From assembly GCF_017815135.1 (NCBI RefSeq), contig NZ_JAGJCF010000015.1, forward strand, positions 1 to 64,000: a DNA stretch of 64,000 nucleotides, given 5' to 3'. The notes under the pieces are model-generated. The model was given only the letters and a program-made list of their open reading frames with translations, had not been told where the DNA came from and did not search any database. The position numbers and the translations under genes were made by a program. Position 1 is the stretch's first letter, and each line of letters starts with the position of its first letter. Below, piece by piece: positions 1 through 9,094 of this stretch. The DNA is from Jiella mangrovi (GTDB taxonomy: Bacteria; Pseudomonadota; Alphaproteobacteria; Rhizobiales; Rhizobiaceae).

Positions 1-493
1 CAGCCTCATGCAACTGTTCAGGTTTCGAAGACGGCGCGGGAAGGGGCCATGCCAGGCACCGGTCTGCCTTGCGGACGACCAGGATTCTCTCGGCCTCCTT
101 CCCGCCTCCCACCATACACCAATTCGAACACACAGGATTCTCGGGACGGGGCCCGAGAATGACGACGCGTCGAGGATGGAGGCCATCCTTCGCCCGTTTT
201 GGCAGCTTCGCCATCACCGAAAATGACGCAGACCCACCCCCCAAACCGTCATTCTCGGGCCCCGTCCCGAGAATCCAGGGGAGCGTCGAACGCCGCCCGG
301 TCGGCCAGGCGCCCTTGAAGCCACAGTGAGAGAGCCGGTCGCAGTCTTTGACCGGCGCCATGGGGTACTCTCATCCGCCGCATAGGCTCCATAGCACTGA
401 ACCCGGAGGCATCCTCGTGGGCCGCTGCTATGACTCCTGCCATTGATCCATGATGGTGGCCCGACGTCCGTTCGCAGGCCCGCCCAACTTCGA
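1..493. other. Gene-poor stretch downstream of hslU with a REPIN-like repeat pair
   Basis: I see no credible gene here. Short open frames exist on both strands but have no recognisable product, no clear ribosome binding site and no codon bias like their neighbours. The stretch holds an inverted pair of palindromic repeats (listed separately) and ends at the hslU terminator hairpin. Confidence 0.6.
135..276. repeat. REPIN-like inverted doublet of a 30-bp palindromic repeat (locus 1)
   Basis: Copy one (135-164) and copy two (247-276) are the same 30-bp unit in opposite orientation, about 82 bp apart. Each unit is itself a hairpin: a 9-bp stem ATTCTCGGG / CCCGAGAAT around a GC-rich 6-base loop, with asymmetric ends (GG before the stem, GACG after). 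The same paired arrangement recurs near 32.7 kb and 61.9 kb. An inverted pair of small palindromes is the architecture of REP doublets (REPINs), which elsewhere are moved by RAYT transposases. No RAYT gene is in this window. Confidence 0.8.
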
Positions 494-526
494 AAACGCG
501 GCCCGGCACGCTGAACGCGCCGGGCC
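494..526 (-). terminator. Rho-independent terminator of hslU
   Basis: A perfect 8-bp stem (GGCCCGGC at 500-507 with GCCGGGCC at 519-526) with an 11-base loop lies a few bases past the hslU stop. On the minus strand it is followed closely by a run of four T. Placement, stem and T tract fit an intrinsic terminator. Confidence 0.7.
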
Positions 527-532
527 TATCCG

Positions 533-1837
533 TTAAAGAATGAACCGCGACAGGTCGACGTTGCCGGCGATGCCGTCGAGGGCCTTGTGGACATAGGCGG
601 CGTCGACCGTGTAGCGCTCGCCGCCCTTGTCCGGGGCTTCGAAGGAGATGTCGTCGAGGACGCGTTCCATCACCGTCTGCAGGCGCCGGGCGCCGATGTT
701 TTCGACCGAGCCGTTGAGCGAGACGGCGAGATCGGCGATCGCGTCGATGGCGTCGTCGGTGATTTCCAGATCGACGTTCTCGGTCTTCATCAGGGCGATG
801 TACTGCTTGATCAGCGAGGCCTCGGTCTCCGTCAGGATGCGGCGGAAGTCCTCCTTGGTAAGCGCCCGCAGTTCGACGCGGATCGGCAGGCGGCCCTGGA
901 GCTCGGGCAGAAGGTCGGAGGGCTTTGACACGTGGAAGGCGCCCGATGCGATGAACAGGATGTGGTCGGTCTTCACCGCGCCGTGCTTGGTCGCCACCGT
1001 CGTTCCCTCGACGAGCGGCAGGAGATCGCGCTGCACGCCCTCGCGGCTGACACCGGCCGAATGCCCGTCCTTGGTCGCGACCTTGTCGATCTCGTCGAGG
1101 AAGACGATGCCGTTGTTCTCCACCGCCTCGATCGCCTCGCGCACGACCTGTTCCTGATCGAGCAGCTTGTCGGATTCCTCGCCGATCAGAAGGTCGTAGC
1201 TCTCGCGCACGGTGGTGCGCCGCTGCTTGGTGCGCCCGCCGCCCATCTTGCCGAACATCTCCGACAGGTTGAGAACGCCGATATTGGCGCCCGGCATGCC
1301 GGGGATTTCCATGCCGCCCATCGGATTGCCGGTATCGGCGACCTCGATGTCGATCTCCTTGTCGTCGAGTTCGCCGGCCCTCAGCTTCCTGCGGAAGGAA
1401 TCCTTGGTCGCCGGCGAGGCGGTCTTGCCGACCAGGGCCTCGAGCACCCGGTCTTCGGCGCCCTGATGCGCCTTGGCCTTGACCTCCTCGCGCTTCTTCT
1501 CGCGCACGAGGCCGATGCCGATCTCCACGAGGTCGCGGATGATCTGCTCGACGTCGCGGCCGACATAGCCGACCTCGGTGAACTTCGTCGCCTCGATCTT
1601 GATGAAGGGCGCGCCGGCGAGCCTTGCGAGGCGCCGGGAAATCTCGGTCTTGCCGACGCCCGTCGGCCCGATCATCAGGATGTTCTTCGGCATCACCTCT
1701 TCGCGCAGCGAGCCCTCGAGCTGCTGGCGGCGCCAGCGATTGCGCAGGGCAACGGCCACGGCGCGCTTGGCGTCCTTCTGGCCGATGATGTGCCGGTCGA
1801 GCTCGGAGACGATTTCGCGGGGGGAGAAGTCAGTCAT
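533..1837 (-). CDS. hslU: HslU, ATPase subunit of the HslUV protease
   Basis: This is the AAA+ unfoldase that feeds substrates to the HslV peptidase in the cytoplasm. The 434-aa product has the family length when started at 1837, where the N-terminus [13 protein letters not shown] matches HslU proteins; an open frame continues upstream but looks non-coding. Visible motifs are the Walker A GPTGVGKT at residues 57-64, the Walker B region ending FLDEIDK, a GAR sensor near the C-terminus, and the final DLSRFIL, the tail HslU inserts into HslV. No hslV lies next to it, although the two are usually adjacent. The upstream region (1838-2506) carries only the divergent LuxR-type gene. A clear terminator follows the gene. 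Confidence 0.97.
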   Translation of the reverse strand: MTDFSPREIVSELDRHIIGQKDAKRAVAVALRNRWRRQQLEGSLREEVMPKNILMIGPTGVGKTEISRRLARLAGAPFIKIEATKFTEVGYVGRDVEQIIRDLVEIGIGLVREKKREEVKAKAHQGAEDRVLEALVGKTASPATKDSFRRKLRAGELDDKEIDIEVADTGNPMGGMEIPGMPGANIGVLNLSEMFGKMGGGRTKQRRTTVRESYDLLIGEESDKLLDQEQVVREAIEAVENNGIVFLDEIDKVATKDGHSAGVSREGVQRDLLPLVEGTTVATKHGAVKTDHILFIASGAFHVSKPSDLLPELQGRLPIRVELRALTKEDFRRILTETEASLIKQYIALMKTENVDLEITDDAIDAIADLAVSLNGSVENIGARRLQTVMERVLDDISFEAPDKGGERYTVDAAYVHKALDGIAGNVDLSRFIL

Positions 1838-2506
1838 CAGTGTCACTTTTTCTGAGGTCGGAATGAGTTGGGGCCCGGGCGGCTGGCCGGTCTTCTGGTC
1901 TTCGTCGGTTTCGTCAGCAGGGCGCTGCCAGCCTCTGCGCATCGTCCTTCTCGGCGAGCCGGTGTTGGCCCTTCGTCGTCGTTCGGCTCGCCTGCGAGCG
2001 CCGGAAACGCCCACCGGCGACCGGGGCGTCAGTCTGTCACAGGTCGGCAGAGCGGCCGCGGACCTGTACGCCCGCAGGAGGCCGAACGAGACCGCGCCGG
2101 ATATTCACCTTTGCGCCTGCGTCCCCTGACTTTGAAAGCTCGCGCCGTGGGGCGGGGCGCGCCGGTTTCGTCCGTCGCATCGTCTGGCTAGATGGGATCG
2201 CGATGGGCCGAGTGCCAGCCTTTCCTTCCAAGATGGTCTCGAACGCGTCATCGGCTCTTCAATCGTCGTGCAAATACGGTCAGACTGAGGCAGCGATTCG
2301 CCTGGGGTGGCGGGTTCCGATCATCGACGAGCGGAGCCGCATTCCGCGCGATGGCTCATGCGGCATCGTTCCTCGCGGCTCATCGTCGGGCCGGGCCAAA
2401 ATCTCGGCAGGGGCACGAGTATCGGGCCGCGACAACCAGGGTCCATGATGGCATCCTCGGTTGGCATCGTTGGAAGACACGCCTGCCGGTCGGCAGCGGG
2501 AAAGGC
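1838..2506. other. Divergent intergenic region between hslU and the LuxR-type gene
   Basis: No gene is supported here. The frame of the downstream regulator stays open back to 2192, but the extra 105 residues are Arg-rich and unlike LuxR proteins. Promoters for hslU (minus) and the regulator (plus) must lie in this stretch, but I could not identify convincing -35/-10 boxes. hslV, expected here in many relatives, is absent. Confidence 0.5.
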
Positions 2507-3223
2507 ATGCCGGTGACAGCGGCTCTGGAAATTCTCGCGCGAATGGCTTCGCCCTGGAGCGAGGACGATCTGGTTCTGGCCATCGACGAGGTAGCAGAGC
2601 AGTACGGTTTCAATCACGCCGCGTCGCTGTCGCTGCCCTCGACCGACGACGTCGGCCTCGCCACCCGTGTTATCCACAGCAACTGGTCGCCGGCTTTCGC
2701 CCGGGGCTACGAGGCGCATGGGCTGCACAAGTCGAAGATCGTCGTCGGAACGCTGAGAACCGATCCGATGCCCTTCGTCTGGGATGCCGAGACGCTCTAC
2801 GGCACCGACGAACCGGATCCGAGTCCCGCCGCGCGCTTCCTCCTGCAGGAGGGGTATCTCGCCGGCGTGCTCCTGCCGGTCCATGCGATGACCTCCTTCA
2901 ACGGCGCCTTGTCCTTCGCGGGCCGAACGCCCAACCTCTCCGATCAGGCCGTCGCCGAACTGCACCGTTTCGCTTTCACCTATTTCTGCATGCTCGCCGG
3001 GGTGCGCTTCGAGGAAAACCAGAAGAACAACCCGCTTTCGGGGCGCGAGCGCGACTGCCTGAAGCTCGCCATGCTCGGCAAGACGTCGAGCGAGATCGGT
3101 ATCATCCTGTCGCTCTCGGAATACACCGTCTCGCAATATCTGACGGCCGCCCAGCGCAAGATGAACGCCGCCAACCGCACCCACGCCGTCGCCATGGCGG
3201 CGCAGCTCGGCTATCTGTCTTGA
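2507..3223 (+). CDS. LuxR-family regulator with autoinducer-binding-like domain (solo)
   Basis: The 238-aa protein has the two-domain layout of quorum-sensing regulators: an N-terminal autoinducer-binding-like domain (about residues 20-160) and a C-terminal LuxR helix-turn-helix (about 175-235; LSGRERDCLKLAMLGKTSSE, then SEYTVSQYL). No luxI-type synthase is nearby, so it would be a solo. The aromatic positions W, Y and the PFVWD tryptophan are kept, but the Asp-Pro that normally contacts the acyl-homoserine lactone amide appears replaced by Ser-Lys (GLHKSKIVVG). Ligand specificity is therefore uncertain. Start: ATG 2507 gives the family length; GTG 2513 has better spacing to the GGGAAAGG at 2498-2505 and may be the true start. 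Confidence 0.85.
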   Translation: MPVTAALEILARMASPWSEDDLVLAIDEVAEQYGFNHAASLSLPSTDDVGLATRVIHSNWSPAFARGYEAHGLHKSKIVVGTLRTDPMPFVWDAETLYGTDEPDPSPAARFLLQEGYLAGVLLPVHAMTSFNGALSFAGRTPNLSDQAVAELHRFAFTYFCMLAGVRFEENQKNNPLSGRERDCLKLAMLGKTSSEIGIILSLSEYTVSQYLTAAQRKMNAANRTHAVAMAAQLGYLS

Positions 3224-3259
3224 GTCAGGTCCGGAATGAGCGCGGACCGGAATTCGGGT

Positions 3260-3592
3260 TCAGTCGGCAACTTCCTTTTCCAGGATTCCCGTAACCAGCT
3301 TGTTCAAGCTGATACCGGCGCGCTTGGCGGCTACCGCAAGCTGTCGGTGCAGACGAGGCTCGGCTCTCACGACAAACTGGCCAGAGAAAGGCTTTTCAGG
3401 TTCTTCCCCGCGCTCCCGACAAAAAGCGATGTAATCTTCGACGGAATCGATAAAGGCCTTTTTCAACTCTTCGACGGATGTTCCTTCAAAGGTAATGACG
3501 TCCCTGAGATTCAGGACCTCTCCGTGGAAACTTTCCGCCTCCTCGTCGAAATCTATCCGCGCCTCGTAGCCGCGGTGGTGCATAATGGTCAT
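3260..3592 (-). CDS. hicB: HicB-family antitoxin
   Basis: A 110-aa antitoxin with the degenerate RNase-H-like HicB fold at the N-terminus (HHRGYEARIDFDEEAESFHG, then the VEELKKAF helix) and a C-terminal ribbon-helix-helix-like DNA-binding segment (RLHRQLAVAAKRAGISLNKL). It should neutralise the HicA partner and repress the pair's promoter. The gene overlaps the end of hicA by 4 bp (ATGA), which implies translational coupling with the toxin first, as is usual for hicAB. An internal ATG three codons downstream of the chosen start is possible. Confidence 0.93.
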   Translation of the reverse strand: MTIMHHRGYEARIDFDEEAESFHGEVLNLRDVITFEGTSVEELKKAFIDSVEDYIAFCRERGEEPEKPFSGQFVVRAEPRLHRQLAVAAKRAGISLNKLVTGILEKEVAD

Positions 3593-3843
3593 GGCTTTCG
3601 TCCTGCCTCTTCGAGAAACCGCTGAAGGGACCGGATCGCCCCCTTGCTGGTTTCCTTCTGCGGATGGGGGCGATGAAACACGGCGCGTGCTCCGCCGAGG
3701 GCCACACGAACCCGCGAGCCGCTGCCTTCGCTCACATCGGCACCCATCGCCACCAACAACGCCTCGATATCCCGCCAGGCGATTCCGCCTGAAGTGGGAT
3801 TGGCGAAGATTTCATCGAGGAGTTTGCGTTGTCGACGGTTCAT
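3589..3843 (-). CDS. hicA: HicA-family toxin
   Basis: An 84-aa protein of the HicA mRNA-interferase family, in the subgroup whose C-terminal half reads AVFHRPHPQKETSKGA. HicA proteins have a double-stranded-RNA-binding-like fold and cleave mRNA during translation when unrestrained. The usual GSH signature is replaced by GSGS, and a His in FHRPHP is the likely catalytic candidate; this is inference from the subgroup's appearance. It is first in a two-gene unit with hicB. No Shine-Dalgarno sequence precedes the ATG, and a small palindrome abuts the start codon. Confidence 0.88.
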   Translation of the reverse strand: MNRRQRKLLDEIFANPTSGGIAWRDIEALLVAMGADVSEGSGSRVRVALGGARAVFHRPHPQKETSKGAIRSLQRFLEEAGRKP

Positions 3844-3855
3844 CTATGAACATAG
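3844..3855 (-). promoter_or_regulatory. Candidate HicAB operator abutting the hicA start
   Basis: CTATGAACATAG is a perfect palindrome of two 5-bp arms around AA, directly before the hicA ATG. On the minus strand a TACTAT-like element overlaps it and no Shine-Dalgarno sequence is present. This could be a repressor operator over a promoter giving a leaderless or near-leaderless transcript. It is seen once only, so the role is inferred from position. Confidence 0.35.
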
Positions 3856-3946
3856 TATCACAAATCGATAGCTTGAAATGGCGGGCGAACGCAATTCCAG
3901 AACAGCCGATCTTTGATCGCGGCGCGATCCAAAACTTAGGAGTGAA

Positions 3947-4558
3947 ATGACGCTTCCGTCCGGCGCTCTCCACCTGCCTGGCCATTTCGATCGCCACGCC
4001 CAGTCGGCGCTGGTCGAGGATATCCGCGTCGTCGTCGCGGCCGCGCCGCTCTATACGCCGGTGATGCCCCGCTGGGGGCGGCCGTTTTCCGTGAAGATGA
4101 CCAATTGCGGCCCGCTCGGCTGGGTCGCCGACAAGTCCGGCTATCGCTATCAGCCCCGGCATCCGGTGACGGGGGAGCCATGGCCGCAGATCCCGCCGGC
4201 GCTGCTTGCCCTGTGGGACGACGTCGCGGGCTATCCCCATCCGCCGGAAGCCTGCCTCGTCAACTTCTACGACGACGCGGCGAAGATGGGGCTTCATCAG
4301 GACAAGGACGAGGCGGATCTCGACGCACCGGTCGTCTCGGTGTCGCTCGGCGACGATTGCCGGTTTCGCGTCGGCGGGACGCAGCGGGGCGGGCCGACGA
4401 CGAGCGTAAGGCTGGCGTCGGGCGACGTCTTCGTCCTCGGCGGCGCCGCACGGCTCTGCCATCACGGCGTCGACCGGATCTATCCGGCGACGTCGACGCT
4501 TCTGAAGAACGGCGGGCGGATCAATCTGACGCTGAGGCGGGTGACGAAGCCGACTTGA
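3947..4558 (+). CDS. alkB: AlkB-type alpha-ketoglutarate-dependent DNA repair dioxygenase
   Basis: AlkB oxidatively removes alkyl lesions such as 1-methyladenine and 3-methylcytosine from DNA or RNA, using Fe(II) and 2-oxoglutarate. The 203-aa sequence has the full iron triad, H117 and D119 (GLHQDKDE) and H173 (HHGVDR), plus the 2-oxoglutarate-binding arginines R191 and R197 (RINLTLR). Length is close to the family norm. An AGGAG sits about 7 bases before the ATG. It is a single gene, divergent from hicA and closed by a strong terminator; no ada-type gene is adjacent. Confidence 0.95.
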   Translation: MTLPSGALHLPGHFDRHAQSALVEDIRVVVAAAPLYTPVMPRWGRPFSVKMTNCGPLGWVADKSGYRYQPRHPVTGEPWPQIPPALLALWDDVAGYPHPPEACLVNFYDDAAKMGLHQDKDEADLDAPVVSVSLGDDCRFRVGGTQRGGPTTSVRLASGDVFVLGGAARLCHHGVDRIYPATSTLLKNGGRINLTLRRVTKPT

Positions 4559-4584
4559 AGGGGCGGCGTGGCCGCCCCTTTTTT
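4559..4584 (+). terminator. Rho-independent terminator of alkB
   Basis: A perfect 8-bp stem (GGGGCGGC at 4560-4567, GCCGCCCC at 4571-4578) with a 3-base loop is followed by TTTTTT. It begins immediately after the alkB stop. On the opposite strand there is no comparable T run, so it mainly serves alkB. Confidence 0.9.
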
Positions 4585-5840
4585 CACTCCGCCGGCGTTC
4601 CTTGGCCGGCGAGCCACCGCTGGTCGATCTCGGGCAGGGGATCGCCGTCGATCCTCGCCTCGAAGCCGCGCAGACGCTTGTAGATCGACAGGAGCTCGAC
4701 GATCGTCGTCCAGGAATTCACCAGATACTGGAAGGATGTGCGCACCTGCTCGAAGGCGTTGAGGATCTGGTTCATGATTCCGAGCGTGATCGCGCCGGCG
4801 ATGATCGTCGGCGCAAGGATGATCATCGGGAAGATGACGTCGGTCTGCAGATACGCAAAGCGCGCGACGTTGAAGTACATATAGTGGAAGTACAGCCGGA
4901 AATAGTTTCTCCGCACATGTGAGAACAGTTCGAAGACCGTCGGCGGCTGCGCGCGCGCGGCCGAATCCTCGCCATAGACGAGCTCCTTGCGATAGGCCGC
5001 CTCGACCCGCTGGTTCTTGAACTCCAGCCCGGGCAGCTTGATGCCGACGAGCGCGAGCAGCGCGGTGCCGAAGGCCGCCCAGAGGATTGCCGCGACGACC
5101 AGCGCATAGGGCACGTCGCCGATCAGCGGCAGCTTGGTGATGTGGGCGGACAGGACGACCAGCACCGGCAGGAAGGCGATCAGCGTCATCACCGACTGGA
5201 CGAGGCTGGTGCCCAGATCCTCGGTGGTGGTCGAAAACCGCATCGTGTCTTCCTGGACACGCTGGGAAGCGCCCTCGATGAGCCTCAGCTTCTGCCAGTG
5301 CGACATGTAATAGTCGTTCATCGCCGTTCGCCAGCGGAAGATCCAGTGGCTGACGAAGAAGGCGGTGAGAACGCTGAGCGTCACGCCGACCAGAGCAAGG
5401 CCCGCAAAGGTTTGCATCTCGCCGTAGAACGCGCCGATCGAGACGGGCTTCGTCTTGCCGAGCGCCGCCTGGATGAGATCGTAGAACGGCCCGTACCACG
5501 AATTGACCGCGACCGAGACCTGCACCTGGAAATAGATGGTGAACAGGATGAGGGCCGAGCCGAGGATCGACCAGTTCATCCACGGATGCGGCGCGTAGAA
5601 ACGCCAGAACGCGTAGAAAGGCAGGGTGAAGGCGGCGAAATAGAGGTAGAACCACAGGAAGGGCGGCGACCAGAAGAGCGATATGCCCACCGCCGGCTCC
5701 AGCCCCGGCCCGAAGGGCGGCATGCCGAACTGCGCCCCGAGCTGATCGCCGCCGGCATACCACAGAGCAATGGCGATCGCCGTCCAGACGAGAAGCGACA
5801 GGAAGAACGGTTTCGGCCTGGGAAAGAAGGATACGAACAT
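4584..5840 (-). CDS. bacA: SbmA/BacA-family peptide transporter
   Basis: This is an inner-membrane proton-driven importer of antimicrobial peptides and related substrates. In rhizobia and Brucella BacA is needed for chronic intracellular life and affects very-long-chain fatty acid modification of lipid A. The 418-aa length matches BacA (about 420). Several hydrophobic membrane segments run from residue 12 to about 380, and the family segment [14 protein letters not shown] is present, as is the C-terminal WLAGQG-type end. It stands alone, transcribed away from coaA across a 188-bp gap, with no ATPase domain or partner gene. Confidence 0.93.
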   Translation of the reverse strand: MFVSFFPRPKPFFLSLLVWTAIAIALWYAGGDQLGAQFGMPPFGPGLEPAVGISLFWSPPFLWFYLYFAAFTLPFYAFWRFYAPHPWMNWSILGSALILFTIYFQVQVSVAVNSWYGPFYDLIQAALGKTKPVSIGAFYGEMQTFAGLALVGVTLSVLTAFFVSHWIFRWRTAMNDYYMSHWQKLRLIEGASQRVQEDTMRFSTTTEDLGTSLVQSVMTLIAFLPVLVVLSAHITKLPLIGDVPYALVVAAILWAAFGTALLALVGIKLPGLEFKNQRVEAAYRKELVYGEDSAARAQPPTVFELFSHVRRNYFRLYFHYMYFNVARFAYLQTDVIFPMIILAPTIIAGAITLGIMNQILNAFEQVRTSFQYLVNSWTTIVELLSIYKRLRGFEARIDGDPLPEIDQRWLAGQGTPAE

Positions 5841-6028
5841 CGCTGGCGGCGTCCTTGGCAGCGGGAAGGCCCCATTTCGACCGGAGGGGGTCGCTGGGCT
5901 GTCACCTCCCCTGAATGCTCACCTAAGCTGTAGGTGCCGCTGACGTCTCGTGAAATATCGTTCATCTCTTGCGGCCAGTATCAGGGAAGCAGACCTGAAT
6001 ACGCCGCCGCCGGCCACCGCGGCCTGAC

Positions 6029-6988
6029 TCAGAGTTTTCTGAGCGCCACCTGCTCGATCAGATGATCCTTGCCCTTTCTGAGGATCAGATCGGCGCGCGG
6101 CCGGGTCGGCAGGATGTTTTCGTGGAGGTTCTGGGCATTGATCTCCGACCACAGCCCCTCCGCGATCTGAAGCGCCTCTTCTTCGGAGACCTTCGAATAG
6201 CGATGGAAGAAGGAGCCTTCCTGGCGAAAGGCGGTCTCACGCAGGCTCATGAAGCGGTCGATGTACCAGCGGTGGATATCGGCTTCCTCGCCGTCGATAT
6301 AGATCGAGATGTCGAAGAAGTCCGAGACGAAGGGGATCGCCTTGCCGTCCTTGGGCATCTCGCGCACCTGCAGGACGTTCAGCCCCTCGAAGATCAGGAT
6401 GTCCGGCCGGTCGACGACGACGGTCTTACCGGGCATCACATCGTAGACGAAATGCGAATAGACCGGCGCCTCGACCTTCGGCCGGCCCGCCTTGATGTCG
6501 GACAGGAAGCGCAGGATCTTGCCGATGTCGTAGCTTTCGGGAAAGCCCTTGCGGCGCATCAGGCCACCGGCCTCGAGCACGGCGTTGGGATAGAGAAAGC
6601 CGTCGGTGGTGACGAGATCGACCTTCGGTGAGGACGGCCAGCGGGCCAGAAGCTCCTTGAGGATGCGGGCCGTGGTCGACTTGCCGACGGCGACCGAGCC
6701 GGCGATGCCGATGATGAAGGGCGTCTTGCGGCCGGGCTGTGCGCCGAAGAGAAAGCTCTGGCGCTGGCGAAACAGCAGCTGCATCGCCTCGACATGGGCA
6801 TAGATCAGCCGCGAGACGGCGAGGTAGATCCGCGCCACCTCGCCGAGATCGATCGGATCGCCGAGGGATCTGAGCCGCGTCACCTCGTCTTCGGAAAGCG
6901 TCAGCGGCGCGTCGGCGCGAAACCGCGCCCATTCATCGGCGGTGAAGACGCGGTAGGGCGAATATTTCGCCGGCGCCAGCTGATCCAT
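6029..6988 (-). CDS. coaA: Pantothenate kinase (type I)
   Basis: CoaA phosphorylates pantothenate to 4'-phosphopantothenate, the first and rate-setting step of coenzyme A synthesis. The 319-aa protein has the P-loop GSVAVGKST (about residues 97-105), TTDGFLYPN after it, and a SYD-x8-FLSDIKAG region, all typical of prokaryotic type I PanK. The ATG overlaps the hisE stop by one base (TGATG), so it is translationally coupled to hisE. hisF-hisE-coaA on one strand is a common arrangement in this order. Confidence 0.97.
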   Translation of the reverse strand: MDQLAPAKYSPYRVFTADEWARFRADAPLTLSEDEVTRLRSLGDPIDLGEVARIYLAVSRLIYAHVEAMQLLFRQRQSFLFGAQPGRKTPFIIGIAGSVAVGKSTTARILKELLARWPSSPKVDLVTTDGFLYPNAVLEAGGLMRRKGFPESYDIGKILRFLSDIKAGRPKVEAPVYSHFVYDVMPGKTVVVDRPDILIFEGLNVLQVREMPKDGKAIPFVSDFFDISIYIDGEEADIHRWYIDRFMSLRETAFRQEGSFFHRYSKVSEEEALQIAEGLWSEINAQNLHENILPTRPRADLILRKGKDHLIEQVALRKL

Positions 6989-7320
6989 CAGTGGCTCGTC
7001 GCCCGCGAGCGGCCGGCTTTCTCCTCGAGGCCGGTCTGTGCGGTTCTTCGGGCAAGCTCGGCCATCACCGACGACAGCGGCACATGCTTTAGATGGAGAA
7101 GCACGAGCAGGTGATAGAGGAGGTCGGCGCTTTCGGAGGCAAGCCTCTCGTCGTCCTCGCCGATCGCGGCGATGACCGTTTCGACCGCCTCTTCGCCGAG
7201 CTTCTTGGCGGTGTGGGCAGCGCCCTTTTCCACCAGCGTCGCCGTGTAGGAGGACGGATCGCCGGACGTGGCGCGCGCCGCGACGATCTTTTCGAGGTCC
7301 TCGAGGGTGAAATCGCTCAT
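6988..7320 (-). CDS. hisE: Phosphoribosyl-ATP pyrophosphatase
   Basis: HisE hydrolyses phosphoribosyl-ATP to phosphoribosyl-AMP and pyrophosphate, the second step of histidine synthesis. The 110-aa single-domain protein belongs to the all-alpha MazG-like fold, and the metal-binding acidic helices are visible ([13 protein letters not shown] and [13 protein letters not shown]). It lies 39 bp downstream of hisF and overlaps coaA by one base. It is the stand-alone form, not fused to HisI. Confidence 0.96.
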   Translation of the reverse strand: MSDFTLEDLEKIVAARATSGDPSSYTATLVEKGAAHTAKKLGEEAVETVIAAIGEDDERLASESADLLYHLLVLLHLKHVPLSSVMAELARRTAQTGLEEKAGRSRATSH

Positions 7321-7359
7321 GCCTGCCCTTTCCTCACATTCTCCGCGCGCATGCCAGCT

Positions 7360-8145
7360 TCAGCCGGTCTTGTCGAGACGCATGGGAATTCCGGCCTTCG
7401 CCATGTGGCGCTTGGCCTCGCCGATCGTGTGGGTGCCGAAATGGAAGATCGAGGCGGCCAGCACGGCCCCGGCATGGCCATCCCGCACGCCGTCGACCAG
7501 ATGATCCAGCGTGCCGACCCCGCCCGACGCGATCACCGGAACATGCACGGCATCGGCGACGGCTCTCGTCAGTTCGAGGTCGAAGCCGGCCTTGGTGCCG
7601 TCCCGGTCCATCGAGGTGAGCAGGATCTCGCCCGCACCGTTGGCGACGACGAGACGGGCAAATTCCGCAGCGTCGATCCCCGTCGCCTGGCGCCCGCCAT
7701 GGGTGAAGATCTCCCAGCGGGGGGTCTCGCCTTCGCCCGCCACGCGCCGGGCGTCGATGGCGACGACGATGCACTGATCGCCGAACTTGTCGGCGGCTTC
7801 CTTGACGAAATCGGGGTTCTTCACCGCGGCGGTGTTGATCGAGACCTTGTCGGCACCGGCGAGCAGCAGCTTGCGCACGTCTGCGACCGTTCTGACGCCG
7901 CCGCCGACGGTGACCGGCATGAAGCACTGTTCGGCCGTCTTGGCGACGACGTCGAAGATCGTCTCGCGCTCGTCGGACGAGGCGGTGATGTCGAGGAAGC
8001 AGAGCTCGTCGGCGCCCGCTGCATCATAGGCCTTGGCGGCCGCCACCGGATCGCCGGCATCGCGCAGGCCCTCGAAATTGACGCCCTTGACGACGCGGCC
8101 GTCCTTGACGTCGAGGCAGGGGATGATGCGGGCTTTGAGGGTCAT
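7360..8145 (-). CDS. hisF: Imidazole glycerol phosphate synthase, cyclase subunit
   Basis: HisF takes ammonia from the HisH glutaminase and converts PRFAR into imidazole glycerol phosphate and AICAR. The 261-aa TIM barrel has the catalytic Asp pair: D12 in IIPCLDV and a second Asp in VVAIDARR at about residue 131. The phosphate-binding GGGVRT and ASGGVG loops are present. Start 8145 gives the family N-terminus [13 protein letters not shown]; an ATG at 8181 would add 12 residues with no Shine-Dalgarno. hisA, hisH and hisB, normally just upstream, are not here, and an unrelated DUF3800 gene faces it instead. Confidence 0.97.
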   Translation of the reverse strand: MTLKARIIPCLDVKDGRVVKGVNFEGLRDAGDPVAAAKAYDAAGADELCFLDITASSDERETIFDVVAKTAEQCFMPVTVGGGVRTVADVRKLLLAGADKVSINTAAVKNPDFVKEAADKFGDQCIVVAIDARRVAGEGETPRWEIFTHGGRQATGIDAAEFARLVVANGAGEILLTSMDRDGTKAGFDLELTRAVADAVHVPVIASGGVGTLDHLVDGVRDGHAGAVLAASIFHFGTHTIGEAKRHMAKAGIPMRLDKTG

Positions 8146-8194
8146 GGGTCCGGCGTTAGTCTGCGTTCGCAGGACGTTCATAAAGGCAAGCCGG

Positions 8195-8971
8195 GTGGAT
8201 CGCGAGAAGTTTTCTGATTTCGTCTTCTACGCCGACGAGAGCGGCGATCACTCGCTCATGTCGATCGACAGAGGCTATCCAATTTTCTGCCTTGCGGTTT
8301 GTGCTTTCGACAAGCGCACTTACTCGCGGTCTATCGTTCCGAAATTCCAAGCATTCAAGTTCCGCTATTTCGGCCATGACGCCGTCATTCTGCATGAACG
8401 CGACATCCGCAAGCAAATCAACGATTTCAAAATCCTGATCGATAAACGCATCGAGGAACGGTTCCACTGAGAACTCACGCATCTCGTTGCGCAATCGCGT
8501 TTTCGGATCTTTGCCTGCGTTATCGAGAAGATGCGGATCGGTGCCGACCTGTTCCCAGAGCACCCGTATCACGTGTCCCTCAAGATGTGTCTGCAATGCG
8601 CGTACCGATTTCTGGAAGAGCGAGCCCAGGCGGATCGGCTTTCCCACTTCGTGTTCGAGCGACGGGGTCTGAAGGAAGACAGGGAACTGGAACTCGAATT
8701 TCTTCGGATCGTTTCAGGGCAGAACGATTTCGGACGCCATTTTGCTGGTTTTCGTCTGGTCTTCGCGGACAAAAAGATCAACTCGACGGGACTTCAGATT
8801 GCCGATCTGGTCGCGCGGCCGACAGGAGTTCATGCCATGCGGCCGGGTCAGAGAAACCGAGCGTTCGCCGCCTTCCGCTCCAAATTCATAGGGATACCGG
8901 CGAGTGGGTACGGGAACCGCGGTATTCATGTGATGAAAAAGCGAAAGGCCTCGGATTCCTCCAAGGCCTGA
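8195..8971 (+). pseudogene. DUF3800 family gene interrupted by an in-frame stop
   Basis: Two blocks in the same frame make one DUF3800 protein of about 258 codons. The first begins at GTG 8195 (RBS AAGG at 8183-8186) and carries the family start [15 protein letters not shown] at 8468-8470 then interrupts it, and the frame continues without shift through THLVAQSRFRIFACVI to LQIADLVARPTG and the C-terminus at 8971. DUF3800 proteins have a predicted nuclease-like fold with an N-terminal DE and a C-terminal QIAD; their role is not established, though they are common in mobile or defence regions. A single nonsense change suggests recent loss, or a sequencing error. ATG 8531 could restart the second half. 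Confidence 0.85.
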
Positions 8972-9094
8972 CGCCGACCGGGAACCCCCAATCCATTTGC
9001 TTGTAAAATAGAGAAAAACGGGACAAATGTCAATTGCGCCCTTGACAAAAAGTCAAAAACGAGTCCGCCGAATCATCCGCGACGCCAAGCTTCG

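Noticed and set aside
135-276. CRISPR-like spacing of repeats
   Set aside because: Only two units, in opposite orientation, with no further regular copies and no cas genes anywhere in the window.
249-509. An 86-codon minus-strand frame downstream of hslU
   Set aside because: It overlaps the hslU terminator and a REP unit, has no Shine-Dalgarno and no recognisable product.
2192-2506. Upstream extension of the LuxR-type gene to 343 residues
   Set aside because: The added residues are Arg-rich without similarity to the family, and a start at 2507 or 2513 gives the normal length.
8468-8470. TGA in the DUF3800 gene as a selenocysteine codon
   Set aside because: No selenoprotein context is known for this family and I see no nearby stem-loop of the required type; a plain nonsense change is simpler.
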